Shown: piece by piece, positions 23,782-39,174 of the stretch
Layout of the letters: every line of letters begins with the position of its first letter
Numbering within the stretch: position 1 is the first letter of the stretch
Assembly (NCBI GenBank): GCA_019915135.1
Contig: JAHLMK010000017.1
Coordinates: 434,001 to 498,000 of the forward strand
DNA from: Strobilurus pachycystidiatus
Lineage: Eukaryota > Basidiomycota > Agaricomycetes > Agaricales > Physalacriaceae
Direction: 5' to 3'
DNA length: 64,000 nucleotides
The notes under the pieces: model-generated
Databases searched by the model: none
Seen by the model: only the letters and a program-made list of their open reading frames with translations
What the model was told of the DNA's origin: nothing
Made by a program: the position numbers and the translations under genes

Positions 23782-24531
23782 CAGCTACCAGTATCCTGCT
23801 TGTCTTGGAGACTGCTCTGTGTATGTGCTGTTTAGTTTGCCACGGTGCTACTTTGAAAACTCGTCTTCAATATTTACAGACTGATGTACCCATTCCTATT
23901 TGTCGTTTATATCTTGCTAGCAACCTTTCAAAATTAGCGAGGTCGTGGCTAGAAATTGGTACAGAAACCACACACGTCACTTTCATCGCGTGCGACTTGT
24001 GTCAGCTCTTGAGTCCCGCCCATTGTGAGCGCCACAGAGATTTTCTATCATAGAGCATGCAACCCCTACTACCACCAATGCCTATGGCCAACACAAATTG
24101 TCTGTTGTCGGCGCCCGCGCCCGGTGTTTCTTCACACTTCCAAACAGTAGATTTGACCTACATACTGCCGATCCGAGACCCTTCAAAATGTACATGCGCA
24201 AGTCAGCGGTGATGTCCAGATTTAGTCTGAAGTTCCATGGAGATCGTTCGTGAAACGCATACACATAAGTGATTGATGTACACTCTCAAAATTGACATGG
24301 GTCCAGATAGTTCCCCAGCCTCAGCGGAAAGATTAGATGTGAATTAATGAAGGATAGTAGGACAGCTATAAGTACGAATACGATGCCGTTACGTGCCGAG
24401 TCCGAGATGGCCAGCAACAGACAGTGTAATTTACGAATGCCCTGCGAATAGGTAGAGCAACTCGACAATACTTGAAGGAAGGACATGCATAAGATGGAGG
24501 AACATTTGAGTCGGAAAGCGTGGCCTGACGC
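23782..24531. other. Intergenic stretch between convergent genes
   Basis: The H2A.Z-like and CDK1 genes both end here. I see no gene, repeat or RNA structure beyond short frames. Confidence 0.5.
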
Positions 24532-26165
<1,634 letters not shown>

Positions 26166-26676
26166 CTGTCAATGTGCGGTCGGGGCAGGGTGTATGGTAG
26201 CAGTCAATGTCGAGCTTAGCAACGAGCAGAGCAGAAAGAAAACAAAAAAGGAGGGATGTCCAGCGGCGGTGGATTGGTGCTAAAAGATTTACAGGTCGAC
26301 AGTGAAAGGGAAAGAGCTCTTGATCACGTAAGGCGGTCTACCTCATTTATTCGACGGCTGGCGTTCAATCAATTTCGGGTCTGCTGTGGCTCGAGCAGGG
26401 CCGTTTTTTCATGTTACTCTCTCTGTCAGCAGGTGACAGTCTTCTAGCTGCCGTGGTTACGAATACAATCATTCTACAAGCATTTGCTCTGCACTTCATA
26501 GTGCCCCCTCTCCGTCTCTTCGCCTTCCGAAGTCCAGGCGCTATCCCGGCCGTGGCCAATTTGTCCCTTCGAGTTGGTTATCCTGTCTTCGTGCGCGGGT
26601 TACATCGATGTACTGCCCTGGCCATGCGTTGTCCGCTGTGGATCCCTGTCAGTATGCGTCAAAGTGAGTCACCGTC
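26166..26676. promoter_or_regulatory. Upstream region of CDK1
   Basis: These 511 bp lie between the GPN1 stop and the CDK1 start, both genes running leftward, and must hold the CDK1 promoter and the GPN1 3' end. No distinct TATA box or repeated element is obvious. Confidence 0.45.
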
Positions 26677-27961
26677 TCACTTACTTCGATCAATCAAATC
26701 AAGCTCCGTATCTTCTTCATCGTCCTCGTCGTCCTCGTTCGGGTCCCAGCGGTCGTTCAAACCGGCAGCAGGGTTCTGCTTTCGGTCGATTTCAAGGTCG
26801 TGCATAAGCCGATCCATAGAATCGTCTTTGACGTCTTGCAAGGCTTGCTCACGAGCCGCTTTTGAGCGCTCGAGCTCAGGTAGGTAATCCCTACATTCTC
26901 TATCAACTTCGGACTGTGACGGCGCATGAAACACTCAGCTGACCTTTCATATTCCCCCCGGGAGGCTTCGACAGCATCGAAAAACTCTTTGACACCGTCA
27001 CCGGTCATACTCGACACACCCACAGCCTGAGTCCAGTCAGTAAGCAGATACTTGAAGACCGGAAGGCGCTTACAGTCAGATTCTGGTAGAACTCATCTAG
27101 GACAAGACTCATGCTATTCATCAGACTGTTCATGTAGGTCGGCTCCCCTTCAGCATCTCGTGCGCCGCCGTGAGTGGCCAGCGCTTCTTGGAACACTTCA
27201 AAATCCTTCATCCACTCGACCGCAAAGTCGTGCGACTGGACATCAGTCTTGTTGAAAACGAGAATGAAGGGAAGCTTGGTTTTGTACAAGATGCTACGGA
27301 GATTGGTTAATTATCAGCCAAGCGAATCATCGATGGGCCAGACCTGCAGGCATAGAGCATATTCGACATGAACGTAGCAGGGGCGGTCGTTCGGGGAGTA
27401 TCGATGACATAGGCGACGACAGTTGGTATGGACGACGCGACGGCATCGGTGATGATGGCGCCAGAGGCCGACCAAGTAAAGATTTCAATTTGACCGGGTG
27501 TGTCCAGGATCACATAGCTTTCCTGTGGTCAACAGCGCCACAAAAGCCGAAAAAACATTCAACGCACTCAACCGTTTCCGCTCTTTTCTCCACCAGCCCA
27601 AGCACTTGGTCAAACTTGGTCGTGAACAAGTTGAGAGCCGTTAATATGCCTCCATTTGGGCCCAGGTTGTACCTTGACTCGTATACGAATTCATCCTGAT
27701 TTGAGAAAGCACTGAGGCAAGGATTGCATACTGTTTCATGACCTCTTGGTAGTTCACCGTGTCCCTTATGTCGATGTTCGCCTCGAAAGGGACGTGCGTC
27801 ACCGCCGGGTCCAAGTTGAGTATATACGGAGGCTTGTCTTGTTCGTGCAGATACGAATTGATTCGCTGAACAAATGTCGATTTCCCGGCACCTGCCATGC
27901 CAATTGTGATAATGGCAATGGGCTTTTTCGGCGTCACTGCGTCTGGCGTTGAGCTAGCCAT
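26677..27961 (-). CDS. GPN1: GPN1/Npa3, GPN-loop GTPase for RNA polymerase II import
   Basis: Six exons (27732-27961, about 27568-27672, about 27344-27517, 27074-27293, 26944-27026, 26677-26890) give 341 residues. Motifs: P-loop [36 protein letters not shown] loop [10 protein letters not shown]3 [38 protein letters not shown], and G4 [22 protein letters not shown] and [10 protein letters not shown] are further family blocks, and the tail is acidic ([14 protein letters not shown]). Role: assembly and nuclear import of RNA polymerase II with GPN3. The exon 2/3 junction is uncertain: either GTGCGT at 27567 to the AG before 27517, or GTTGAG at 27572 to the AG before 27522; both keep the frame. 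An in-frame ATG at 28036 would add 25 residues, but the family starts close to the P-loop. Confidence 0.92.
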
Positions 27962-30900
27962 GATGGTGGTTTCAGTCCAAGATCGGATCGCTGAAAAATT
28001 CCGATCGAAGCTCGGACCGTTCTTCCGTCCTGCCATTTACTTCAAGGTGATTTTGAAGACACTTCGCGAACACAAACATCACAGTGCACATATCTATGTC
28101 TTAGATTAATTCTCAAGCTAGTCGTTGTCTTATTCACTTAATTTCGACCCTTGAACAAATTGAAACAGCATTTGTGATGTACCCACGAGACGAAGTCTGA
28201 GCCACGTGAAGTAAGGTTCTCTTTTCCTGTAAGTTCACTGTAACTACTCTGAAACTAAACTTAAGCAACTCAACCAACAGACAGTGACCCCGGCTATCTT
28301 GATGACCCAAGGATATCAACAACCGACGAAGCCGAAGCCCAAGATCGTCACAAAGTTGAAAGAAGAGCAAGAAGAACACAATGCTAACGAGGTTGCTAAT
28401 ATCAACTTCAGTGGACTGAGGGCATGACAGAGACATACCCCCACAGTACATGAGGAAGGCTATTCAAAGTATCTCATTTTTTTCAAGCCTGTCTTGGACT
28501 GTCTTGGAGTGCCACATGTCGTAAAAATTAAAGTTGGTGCCGCAATTTGCAAAAATTCGATACATGAGACGCCGTTTGGTGTGAAGGACTCGCTCTTGCA
28601 TCGATGATCTTATGACACGGCCCGTGAATCGAAAGGATGAACGACATTAAGATTGTGCCAACGGTGCAGCTAATGGACGTGTAATGGAAGTTCTACGCCA
28701 CAGATCCGACCTTCGATACATGAACTCGGAGCAGAAGCCCGATGTTCAGAGCTAGAAGAGTTGTGACTTGTAGAAAAGATACATGCGAATTCTTGATCCT
28801 CCCTCGAGCGATATTTACATACAATTTGAATGTGTAGTGAGTTTCGTCCCTAACCTTCCTCATCGCTATTTGGTCGGGTCAAGCGCTTGTGATGATAGTC
28901 ACCGCCTGAACTTTCGTGACTGGAAACGTGCGCATATATGGCGCTTGGTACTCGCTTGGTGTGTCACTTTCCGATGATACGACTCGTCGACCACGCTGGA
29001 GCGACGACATGATGAACCGCTGGCATGCTATCTCTGATTTCATGAAGACAGCCTTAGATAGATCCGAAGGCCTCATCGACCATCCCCGCAAATCTGGAAT
29101 CTGTCATCGGGGACTCGGTGATGATGTTCTTTTCGTGGCGTCAGAAATGAACACGGACACTAGAAAGACATGACCTTTACGTTCTCTTCCGTGACAACAA
29201 TTAGTACTGCTTCCATTTGAGGTTGACGACCCCGGGCCACTTCAAACCGGTGCGGGACAGTAGGCCCCAAAGGATTGATCATGAGTTGCATAAGGAAATA
29301 TCAAGATGGGTTCTGGTTGGCGTACAGTTCACAGCCTCTCAAAAATGGCGCAAGGGCGTGACCATCAGGCTAAGACACATAAATGGGAGCATCTACAAGG
29401 AGGCATTAAGTTCATCGGACTCACATGGATCGAAAGTTTCCGTCTTCGTGATGCACTTCAGTATGTGCCAGTGTCAGCACTCGCACGCGCCAGAAGCCAT
29501 CGCCGCAGAAGTCGGAATGATAAGCGTCAATGACATTAAATTAATACACTGTCATCCCTCCACGGCAGTCCCAGTCATGTCTGAAGCTTCAGACCTAGGC
29601 TCAGTGGCGTTGGCAGACTCCCTGGCATCGTCAGGTTGGTGCAGTGCAGGCTCAGATAGTTCGTTCATTTCCCTGTTGTCCTTCATCGGTGATTGACGCG
29701 AGACCACGTTCGCAGCGGCGACATACGCAGTCTGTGTGCCTTCTTGTCTTTGACCGTAAGAAGATATAAGGACCTTCGTAATCGTTATCTCAGCAGCCTC
29801 GTGGACAGGGTCGACAACGCTGCAAAGCTCTGCAGTCCTGGGCTGGTGCCGAGAGAATCGAGTGCTCCAACTTCAAGCCACTTAACTTCGATTTGGGTTG
29901 AAAAGGCTCGGGAAGGTGCATTTAGGGGGCTCTTCACGGCGAGAGCGGTAGCCATACCATTGTGCACGCCATATTGTCCTTGGGGTTCAGATGAGAGAGT
30001 TGAGGACAACAGCGACATCACGGCCTCGTCAGGTGGCTCACTTCGTGTCTCTAGTCATGGCCTCGACATCCCTCAAGACTTTAGTCTGCGTCAGTTGAGT
30101 CATAGTTTGAGCGACACCTTCTTGTCCTCGCAATAGAGAACCTGACAAGAGGATTGGAAGAATAGAAGTTGAAACTTGAGGGTCCACAAAAGGATATGAG
30201 TCTGGGCAGTGGGGAGGAAGAGGACGACGGTTGGAATATCGATAAGACATCTATGGCGCTGCAGAACGTAGCCGTGAGAATGAGAACCAGCAATCCAAAG
30301 GATAGTATCCGCGAGTTGGCGCACAGCCTCGGCTAACGTAAGGCAGGTGATGAAGTTCAAGAGTAAAAGTCAAGTTGCCTGCTCAGTGCTAGCAGTCTGC
30401 TGCCGACAAAGCCGACGCATTTCCCATTTTGGATGTTCAAGATCGATCATACCGGAACGTGCCGAGACATGTGGCGCAACCTATGTTCTTCGCGTTCTCG
30501 GTAATTTGAGTACCTACTGCTGGAAATCTGCCCAAGCCAGCTAGTCCATCAAATCTGTCAGAGAAAAACCAGCTTCTGGCGGGCCTTCCGGCGAAACTGG
30601 CTCTGAAATACTACCGCATTGTACATCAGTGATTTTGAACTTGTTGTCTCTCATAAACAAGTGAAAGCAGGCTTATTTCTGACAAACAGAAAGCCTTGAT
30701 AAGGTAAGTGGTCAACACTTGCGGCAGAGTCCGAGTCGCGCGCCAGGTACGTCGCGCATCAGCCTCAAAGTTCGAACTGAGCAAAGAATCAAGGGAGACG
30801 ATACGTGATGCGACTCGGTTGTTACTTACGTCGACGTGTCTGACTGACGGTAGAGCAGTGCAGCACAGAGTTTGAACACGGAGCAAATATCAAATCAATT

Positions 30901-31004
30901 ATAGAACAAGAGAATGTCAAAGTAAGCTAACGGTACATCCACCAAAACCGAACACAAGCAACGAAATAGAACACAAGCAACGAAGTAAGTACAAATGATT
31001 CAAA
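27962..31004. other. Gene-poor 3-kb stretch
   Basis: No gene could be assembled. Weakly protein-like leftward frames lie at 29785-30021, 30038-30250 and 30100-30360; the last has hydrophobic runs such as LLWTLKFQLLFF. Rightward frames of 159 and 147 codons lie at 29217-29696 and 29693-30136. None resembles a known family or joins well. It may include a decayed membrane-protein gene. A short 19-bp repeat (listed separately) sits at the right end beyond the secreted-protein stop codon. Confidence 0.35.
30951..30988. repeat. 19-bp direct repeat, two copies
   Basis: AACACAAGCAACGAAATAG is followed directly by AACACAAGCAACGAAGTAA, differing at two positions. It lies 17 bp beyond the stop codon of small secreted protein 1, in its probable 3'-UTR. 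Confidence 0.85.
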
Positions 31005-31526
31005 TTAGAAGCTAACGACCCAGCCCGAGCTCTTGGTGATGAAGTTGAGCTTCCCGTCTCCGTGCTGGTCCTGACCACCGAGGTTGGTGTTCAAGCTCGA
31101 GTCGATGGGCTGGTTGAACGCGGAGCAGGTGTAGAGTTCAGCGGTGCCGTCAGGGAGGGTGATTCCCTAATAGGAGCAAGAACCGGTCAGAGCCTGAATC
31201 GAGAGGGAGAGAGAATGAGGGATTACCTTGCCGTAGTTGTCGAGGTAGAGGTTGACGGCCTTGCAGTCGCAGATCTTCAGGCAGAACTCTTTGCAGTCTG
31301 CGGCGATAATTGTAAGTGTACTTCTGATATACAGTGAGAGATGATACCCACCGAGTTCGGCGCTGGCAGGATCAACCAGGGTGAAGGTCATGTAGGACGA
31401 AGCCTGCGTCGCACCGGTCTCGTTCTGGAAGACCTCGACGAAGTACTCGTCGCGTTTGACGGACGGGGAGGCTGCGACGAAGGAGGCGGCCGCGAGAAGA
31501 AGGGTGGAGATGATGGCAGAGCGCAT
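31005..31526 (-). CDS. Small secreted cysteine-containing protein 1
   Basis: Exons 31352-31526, 31227-31297 and 31005-31166 give 135 residues. A clear signal peptide (MRSAIISTLLLAAASFVAAS) is followed by PSVKR, a Kex2-type dibasic site, so the mature chain would start at DEYFVEVFQ. It contains one N-glycosylation sequon (NET). A compact Cys block (CKEFCLKICDC) lies near 100 residues from the C-terminus, with a fifth mature Cys in YTCSAFNQPIDSS. The chain ends WVVSF. Five Cys are visible. The spacing recalls small secreted mushroom proteins with CxAFC / NLYxD / CSxF elements, possibly PAN/apple-like folds, but no function is established. The paralogue at 51616-52139 has the same three-exon structure. 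By eye the mature chains differ at about 20 of 111 positions. Confidence 0.85.
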
Positions 31527-31616
31527 TGTAGTGGTTTGCGAGAACGACTGGTGTGTCTGAGTAGATACTTGTGAGTATGAGAGAGCAGTGAAAATATTAT
31601 GTTTTTACGCGAAGCT

Positions 31617-31622
31617 TTTATA
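31617..31622 (-). promoter_or_regulatory. TATA box of small secreted protein 1
   Basis: TATAAA read leftward lies about 90 bp upstream of the ATG, in a context CGTATAAAAG that recurs upstream of the paralogue at 52 kb. Confidence 0.6.
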
Positions 31623-32149
31623 CGCGTAGGATGAGGCACGACGAGGCACGCACCTTTGACGTCGGAGGCGGCGTCTGTCCCGCAAACGACTGCCGAGGCC
31701 GACATCTGCTTGTTGCGAACAGCAAGAATGCAGGAACTGACGTGCAGAGAATTCAGTAAGAAGTCGAGCATCAGGTTGATCTGCTCGAGCATAGGCGACT
31801 GAAGTTCCGGAGTTGGCGGCGGGGGGCCTGACTTGGACGCGACGCCAGGCGTTTTGACAGCAAGTATGAAAGAAGACGGCTATGTCGAGCCCAGACCAGA
31901 CAAAAGTGTACCGAAAATAAGCCCAGTATGTAAGGAGTGTGGTTGAAGCAGGTGGTTCCATTATTTGTCCCTGATGCTATAGAGATGTTCATGAAACTTC
32001 AATGTTTTTGGGGTTCCTTGTGCGATGAATGACAGTGAGTACTGTGGTCCCGGGTCGTGGCGAGAGGCGAGTCGAGGTCTCGATAGGGGAATCACGGCAA
32101 GATGGTGTTTGTCTGCTTTCTATTCGTTCGAAATGTACATTGCACTCTA
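31623..32149. other. Intergenic stretch
   Basis: This is the upstream region of small secreted protein 1 and the 3' end of the complex-I-like gene, both leftward. Overlapping short frames (such as 31605-31961 and 31771-31992 leftward) have no family resemblance. Confidence 0.45.
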
Positions 32150-32502
32150 TCAATGGTGCTCTCCATGGCCGTCGCCGTGGTCGAGGAATGGGTGGTGGCC
32201 CTGTGACGAGGGTAAGCAAGCAATGCATGCGGCGGGGGTGGCCGGGGTTTCTCACTAGTAGTTTGCCGCCATCCTTCCTGCAAGGGGGTGAGCCAATGAT
32301 TCCGAGTAGAGTGAGAGAGACCCGACCTGGCGCGGTAGAAGATGAAGAACCACATTGTTGCGCCCAACGCTTTGCCGAGGAATTTGTGTTTGAAGCCAGG
32401 AAGATGCGGGTGGAAGCCAGCGCCGGTTGCTGTAAAAGGCGGTTATTCAGTGCATCGCAGCGCACAGGACGAGACGGGCGACGCACAGTGTGCCCCAGCC
32501 AT
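32150..32502 (-). CDS. Small single-pass protein, probable complex I accessory subunit (NDUFB2-like)
   Basis: Exons 32466-32502, 32327-32429, 32256-32277 and 32150-32200 give 70 residues. The core reads FKHKFLGKALGATMWFFIFY followed by RARKDGGKLLGHHP: a charged N-side, one membrane helix and a positively charged matrix-facing stretch. It ends in a His/Gly/Asp-rich tail (DHGDGHGEHH). This pattern resembles small NADH dehydrogenase subunits of the NDUFB2 type found across fungi. The first exon (MAGAHCASPVSS) is the least certain part because it lacks the basic residues of a typical presequence; the true start may differ. Exon 3 is a 22-nt micro-exon. Function is inferred from the short core only. 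Confidence 0.55.
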
Positions 32503-32645
32503 GACCGAACGAGTAAGACAGGTGTTTGGCCTTGTGTGCCACACCCTTCTCTTTCGTTCCTCTTCCGCTTCGTATCTCATCACTGTCCCTCGCAGTTCGA
32601 CGCGACGGCAGCGCGACGCGTGCCTCTCGCTGCCCGTTGAACGCC
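32503..32645. promoter_or_regulatory. Shared divergent promoter, complex-I-like gene and acidic nuclear protein
   Basis: This 143-bp gap lies between start codons of opposite orientation. It is pyrimidine-rich on the + strand. No TATA box is seen. Confidence 0.5.
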
Positions 32646-35600
32646 ATGGACGACGCCGGCAAGCGGAAACGGCTCCTCGAGCAGCCCAGAATCACATACC
32701 AGTACGGGAACCGCACCTTTGCTCGCCTGTTCAACGGTAAATTCGTCCGGCTTTTCTGCTCTTCTTCATCTGACATCTGCGCAGAACAGTCGCTCTCAGA
32801 GACCAAGGATGTCGTGCGCAAAAAGCTCGGGCTGCCAATGGACGCGGACATCCGCCTCAGCCAGCTGCGCGAAGACACTGTCGTCGATCTGGAGGATGGT
32901 CCGTGTCCCCCTCGCCTGCTGCCGACGCTTCTGATGCCCTTTTAGATGACGATTTTGACGCATTCTACGCCCTCGCGTACTCTGCCCAGGCCGTCAATGT
33001 CCGCATAGCCCTCCTCTCGGCTCAGGTCAGCGGCTCTCCCACGTTTAAAGTTATGCTTTTCTGACTCGGGCGTCTGTTTGGCTACACGCACAGGACGACG
33101 CCCATGCAAAACACGTCTCCTTCATTGACGGCAACGACGCGTCGAAATCGAAACAGACTGCCAAGAAGCGAAAACTGAATAACGGCAATGTCGAGGTCAC
33201 ACAGGTGGAGGAGGAGGATGAAGGGGAGGAACAACCTGCGCCAGTCACCACGGCTGGGAACACTGCACCCGGTCCCGAAAATTTGAAGCAGAGGAGGAGA
33301 ACCAAGAAGGCCGCCAGCAAGGAGAAGGATACCACCGAGCTAGGGCCTTCAACCTCTGCACAAGGTCTCAATGGTGCAGAGTCTTCAACCGTCGCTATCA
33401 CATCCGCCGCGAATGCCAACGCTGCTACGGGAGCGAAGAGGAGCAGAGAATCCGCTGCTGCCGAGGAACCGAATCCTGCGGAGGTTCGATCGGCAACGCC
33501 AGTCAAGAGCAAAAGGAAGAAGGTCAAGCACAAGCCATCAGCACAGCGTGTGGACGATGGATCGGCGGCGGACGTGGAGGAGACAGACTTGGCGAATCAT
33601 GTTGATGGTACGGGTTCTCAAATTTCTCGACTGTTTTTCGTATGAGCTGATATTTCCCCTTCGATCAAGAACCCGAAGGTAACGAGACTCCTTGACTATG
33701 GACGTTTTGTACTCAAGGAATGCCTGAAGCACCAGAAGCGCCGCCAAGACAACGGCGCAAAAGTATCTCTACAAAGCTCAACGGAGTGCCTAGCAAGGGT
33801 CTGTCTTCTTCATAGTCTGTCATTGAGCTTCCTCAGACTCGCACAGAGGTAACGCCAACTACGACCTCGACGACGGTCGATGCTGAAGGCTCCGGTACGC
33901 TTTCATTCACTTGTCACGCTGTTCAAGAGCCTGAATGAACATGCAGCCAACGGAGATGCAAACACCGAAAGAGTTGATCCTGCGAAACTACGGGCGACAA
34001 TGAAGGCCTCCGCTAAGCAAAACGCGCTCAAAGCCGCCAACATGGATCTTTCCGCGCCAGTGGACCAGAAAAAGAAGCCAGCGAAGAAAGCCGATGCGGA
34101 ACAGGAACCGCCAGCGACTGTTACTACTTCTGCGGCTCCAAAGACGAAGGGTCGCAAAGCCAAAGTCACCTCTACTCTGACGGACGCAGAGATGAAAGAG
34201 TTATATGCCGCTGCTGCAGCCAGCTTGTCTTCGTCCTCTCGCCCTGCCCCTCCGCCCGAACCTCTTCCCACTGCCGCCACTGAGCCCAAGTCCAAGGCCA
34301 AGAAGGATGACGCCAAGCCTAAACCTGCAAAGGCCAAAAAAGTGAATGGACATTCCATACCTCCTCCCCCTCCTCAGAAAGATTCGGCCTCCGACGAGTC
34401 TGACGTTGTTCCTCCTGTTGCAGGTCCCCGGTCCACGAGGAGCCGAACCAAAAGTGCGTCTGTAGTGGCAAAGGAAAAGGAGAAGGAGAAGCCTAAACCC
34501 AATACCAAGACGAATGGGAAGAAGAAACAGGTGGAGGAGGCTGAGAGCGAGAGTGAGAGCAGTGAGGATGACGACGTGCCGTTGAAGAAGAAGACGAAGG
34601 TGGCGACGAAACCCAAACCGAACCCAAAAGCTATAGACCAGGACGACGCTGATCTGGCTGCCATCATGCGTGGGCCGAGAAAGTCGCGTGTCAGTCTGGC
34701 CCGCGTGCTTTCGAGGGCGGAACAGGAAGAGGAGGGTGGCGAAGATGAGGATCAGGGTGATGTGTTGGAGGAGGATGAAGAGGAGAAGAAGCAACCCATG
34801 AGTAAGGCCAGGAAGCGAGCTGAGGCGTCGTCGGAGAGCAGCGAGGATGCTGCTAGTGAAGCGGAACCGGAGCCAACCGCGAACGCTGAGGCACATATTT
34901 CCGAACCACCTGTTATCGCCAAGCCCAGGACAGACAAGACTCCTCGCCCCGCTCCTCAGGAAGAAGAAGAGCCTGCCGCCGAGTCCATCCTTGCACCCGA
35001 TTCCTCTGATGACATCGAAGACGCTGACACCCCGCGTCCTGCAGTGGATGCTATTGAGCCCAGCGACGATCCCGTTCCTGCTGATGATAGTGGTCCCAAA
35101 ACACCGCCTCCGACTGCGAGCAAGATCTTCTCCCGGATGAAGGGCAAGAGCCCGTCGTCTTCGCAGACACTCACCAACGGCCTGGCGCGGCATGTCAACC
35201 AGTCGCCTTTGATGCGTAGGAAGTCATTCACCGCCACCGAGCCTCGAGCTTTGTCCCCGCCTTCCCCTGGTTTCGTGGAACTGGCGAAAGAGTCGCAGAC
35301 GAGCGGGTCGCCGGACTGGACGGTGCTGCCTGCCCAGTCGCCATCCGTTCCTGATCCTGATATATCCTTCATGGAGGACCAGCTGGCGTCGAGTAGTCCT
35401 CAGGAGGCGCTCAGGTCTAGACTTGGGGAGGACGTGCAGACGCAGTTGCCAAACCCGGCCGAAGAGCCGCTGTTCTTCGAGGGTCAGAGTCAGACGCAGT
35501 TTCCGTTCCAGAGCCAGGCGGAGTTTCCGTTTCCGCGCGCCTCCACACCCATACCCCAGGCGGACGAGTCAGACGATGATGACGACGACGACGACGACGA

Positions 35601-35925
35601 CGACGAAGAGCACGAGGTAGCGAATGCGGTGAAGCCAAAGTCGCGCTCGCAGCTCCAGCCCTTCAGGCGATTGACGGACATTATCAGTAGCCAGCCGAAG
35701 GCGTTTCGCAAGTTTGAGAGGAGGACGGCGCAGAGCGCGACGCCTACGGGGCGGGGCGTGCGTACGCGCAGTATGAACATGAACGTGGAGAGCCTGTACG
35801 GGAACGTGGGGAGTCAGAGGGACGACGACTCTGATTCGGATTCGGATAGCGAGAACGAGAAGAAGACGTCGCATATACCCAAGTCGAGACGGGCGGGTGT
35901 GAAGGCGAAGGCGAAGCCCAAGTGA
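32646..35925 (+). CDS. Large acidic/basic nuclear protein with ubiquitin-like N-terminus
   Basis: Eight exons (32646-32736, 32785-32898, 32946-33025, 33094-33607, 33670-33678, 33718-33798, 33847-33894, 33947-35925) give 971 residues. Residues 1-90 look like a compact beta-grasp domain: RITYQYGNRTFARLF, a helix SETKDVVRKKLGLP, RLSQLREDTVVDLEDDDDFD, and a closing strand NVRIALLS. The rest is long and disordered, with alternating Lys-rich (VKSKRKKVKHK), Glu/Asp-rich and Ser/Pro stretches, a run of 11 Asp, many SP/TP sites and a basic end (SRRAGVKAKAKPK). The last exon alone is 1,979 nt. The N-domain plus disordered acidic tail recalls nucleolar Net1/Dnt1-like or coilin-like proteins. That is a guess; no catalytic motif is present. 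Confidence 0.75.
35572..35604 (+). repeat. GAY trinucleotide run (poly-Asp)
   Basis: Eleven consecutive GAC/GAT codons (mostly GAC) inside the acidic nuclear protein gene encode a poly-aspartate tract. Such runs expand and contract by slippage. Confidence 0.9.
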
Positions 35926-37002
35926 ATTGTAGTATTCTTGGCCATTGTATCGTTAGTGTGCTTTTTTGTAGCAGCGCTTTGCTTTTGCTTTTTGGTAGAC
36001 AGCATCTTGTTAATTTTGTATGTAGTTGCATCGCTTCGTGTTCGAACATTCTTGCTGTGAACCGCACGCGAGTGAAGAAAGAATAAACCTGTCATATGTC
36101 TTGATGATAGCGCTTGGTCCGACGTTAGTACGCTACAGAGGCGCTCTGGGCACTTCGGACCGATCGGGACGTAGTAGATTGCCTGCGGCGCTGCGCCACA
36201 AGATCTGATCGTGTTTCATAGCTGTGGGCCTTTGTAAGGAACGTTTGCGTCAAGAAAATACGCAAATCACCGCTATTCTACTGTTTGACGCGTCGTAAAG
36301 CATTCGAGATATCACTCTGACCTACGTCTTGCATTGCAATGTTCAGCCCTGGTTCCTGGCGTAAGATACACGTCCCGTTTTCATGTGGCTGCCCGTATTT
36401 CGCCAATTTTCGTTTGTCTGCCCGTTGATGTCCTGTGTACAGTGCAACGTTCGCTCGAGTCCGTATCCTCGCGAGCGGATGTGATTGGGCTGGCGGAAGA
36501 ACCAGTACAAGCTTGCTAGAATGATAGTGTTACGTCCGAGAGAACACCGATATCTGATGAAGACGTCCCCTTGCATGGAACGGACGTCAGATGGAGACAG
36601 AGAAGGACGGAATGGGCAAGATGATAAGATGGCCCGGGGCTGGCTGCAGAGAGGATATAAGGGAGGCACGTTTGCAGGCTGGCGAATCAGGACAGCAGAC
36701 AGACAGGGATATAGACAGGCTGCTGTTGGCTGCCTACGCCCACGACGCCCGGTCAGCCACAGCCGCGCAAAGCTCTGCACCGCAAGAGCTACATCGCCCC
36801 GATCAGAGAGGCTCCTGTCGAATTGGAGTGCGAGCATCAAGAGCAGCGTCATCACAGACCCCGTGCGCCGCTGCCCAGGACCCAGTCCGCTCCTCAGCTG
36901 ATCTCCACCACCACCACCCTTCCCATCCACCTCCACCACCTCATGTAAGTTGTCGTCGTCGTCGTCGCCCACAGCGAGCTCACGCCCCCGCCGCCGTCCA
37001 GC
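35926..37002. other. Upstream region of UGP1
   Basis: About 1.08 kb without a recognised gene. A TATA-like GATATAAGG lies at 36654-36662. A GTAAGT...CACAG pair at about 36947-36972, downstream of an ATG-less leader, suggests a short 5'-UTR intron. A long leftward open frame (36343-37200) that runs into UGP1 is composition-driven and has no family match. Confidence 0.45.
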
Positions 37003-38874
<1,872 letters not shown>

Positions 38875-39174
38875 ATGTATACCCAACTGACGGAGACACG
38901 AAATCTTGGAAGTATATTATTGGACTTTTGCCGAATACATAGATGCGTTGGCATGTAAAATGGACACTCGAGATAAAAATATCGGTTTGCTAGTAGTTTC
39001 TTTCTTTCTTGTCGACAGCGACGAACGGGAGACTTGTCACAGTCGCTGTGATCAGATGCTTTTTGAAGTTTGTCGCGCTACGCTCTATGACATCCACTGG
39101 GTAAGCGATATGAACCAAGACAGTGTAATGATTACAAGAAGCTCGTACTGGTAGTGTACCGTACAGACCATCTT

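Noticed and set aside
32029..32640. 203-codon rightward frame over the complex-I-like gene
   Set aside because: It is antisense to a spliced gene with a clear membrane helix and has no motif of its own.
34201..35193. 330-codon leftward open frame inside the acidic nuclear protein gene
   Set aside because: It is the mirror of repetitive Lys/Glu/Ser codons. The leftward product is Leu/Arg-rich without family resemblance, and the sense exon is one of a well-joined series.
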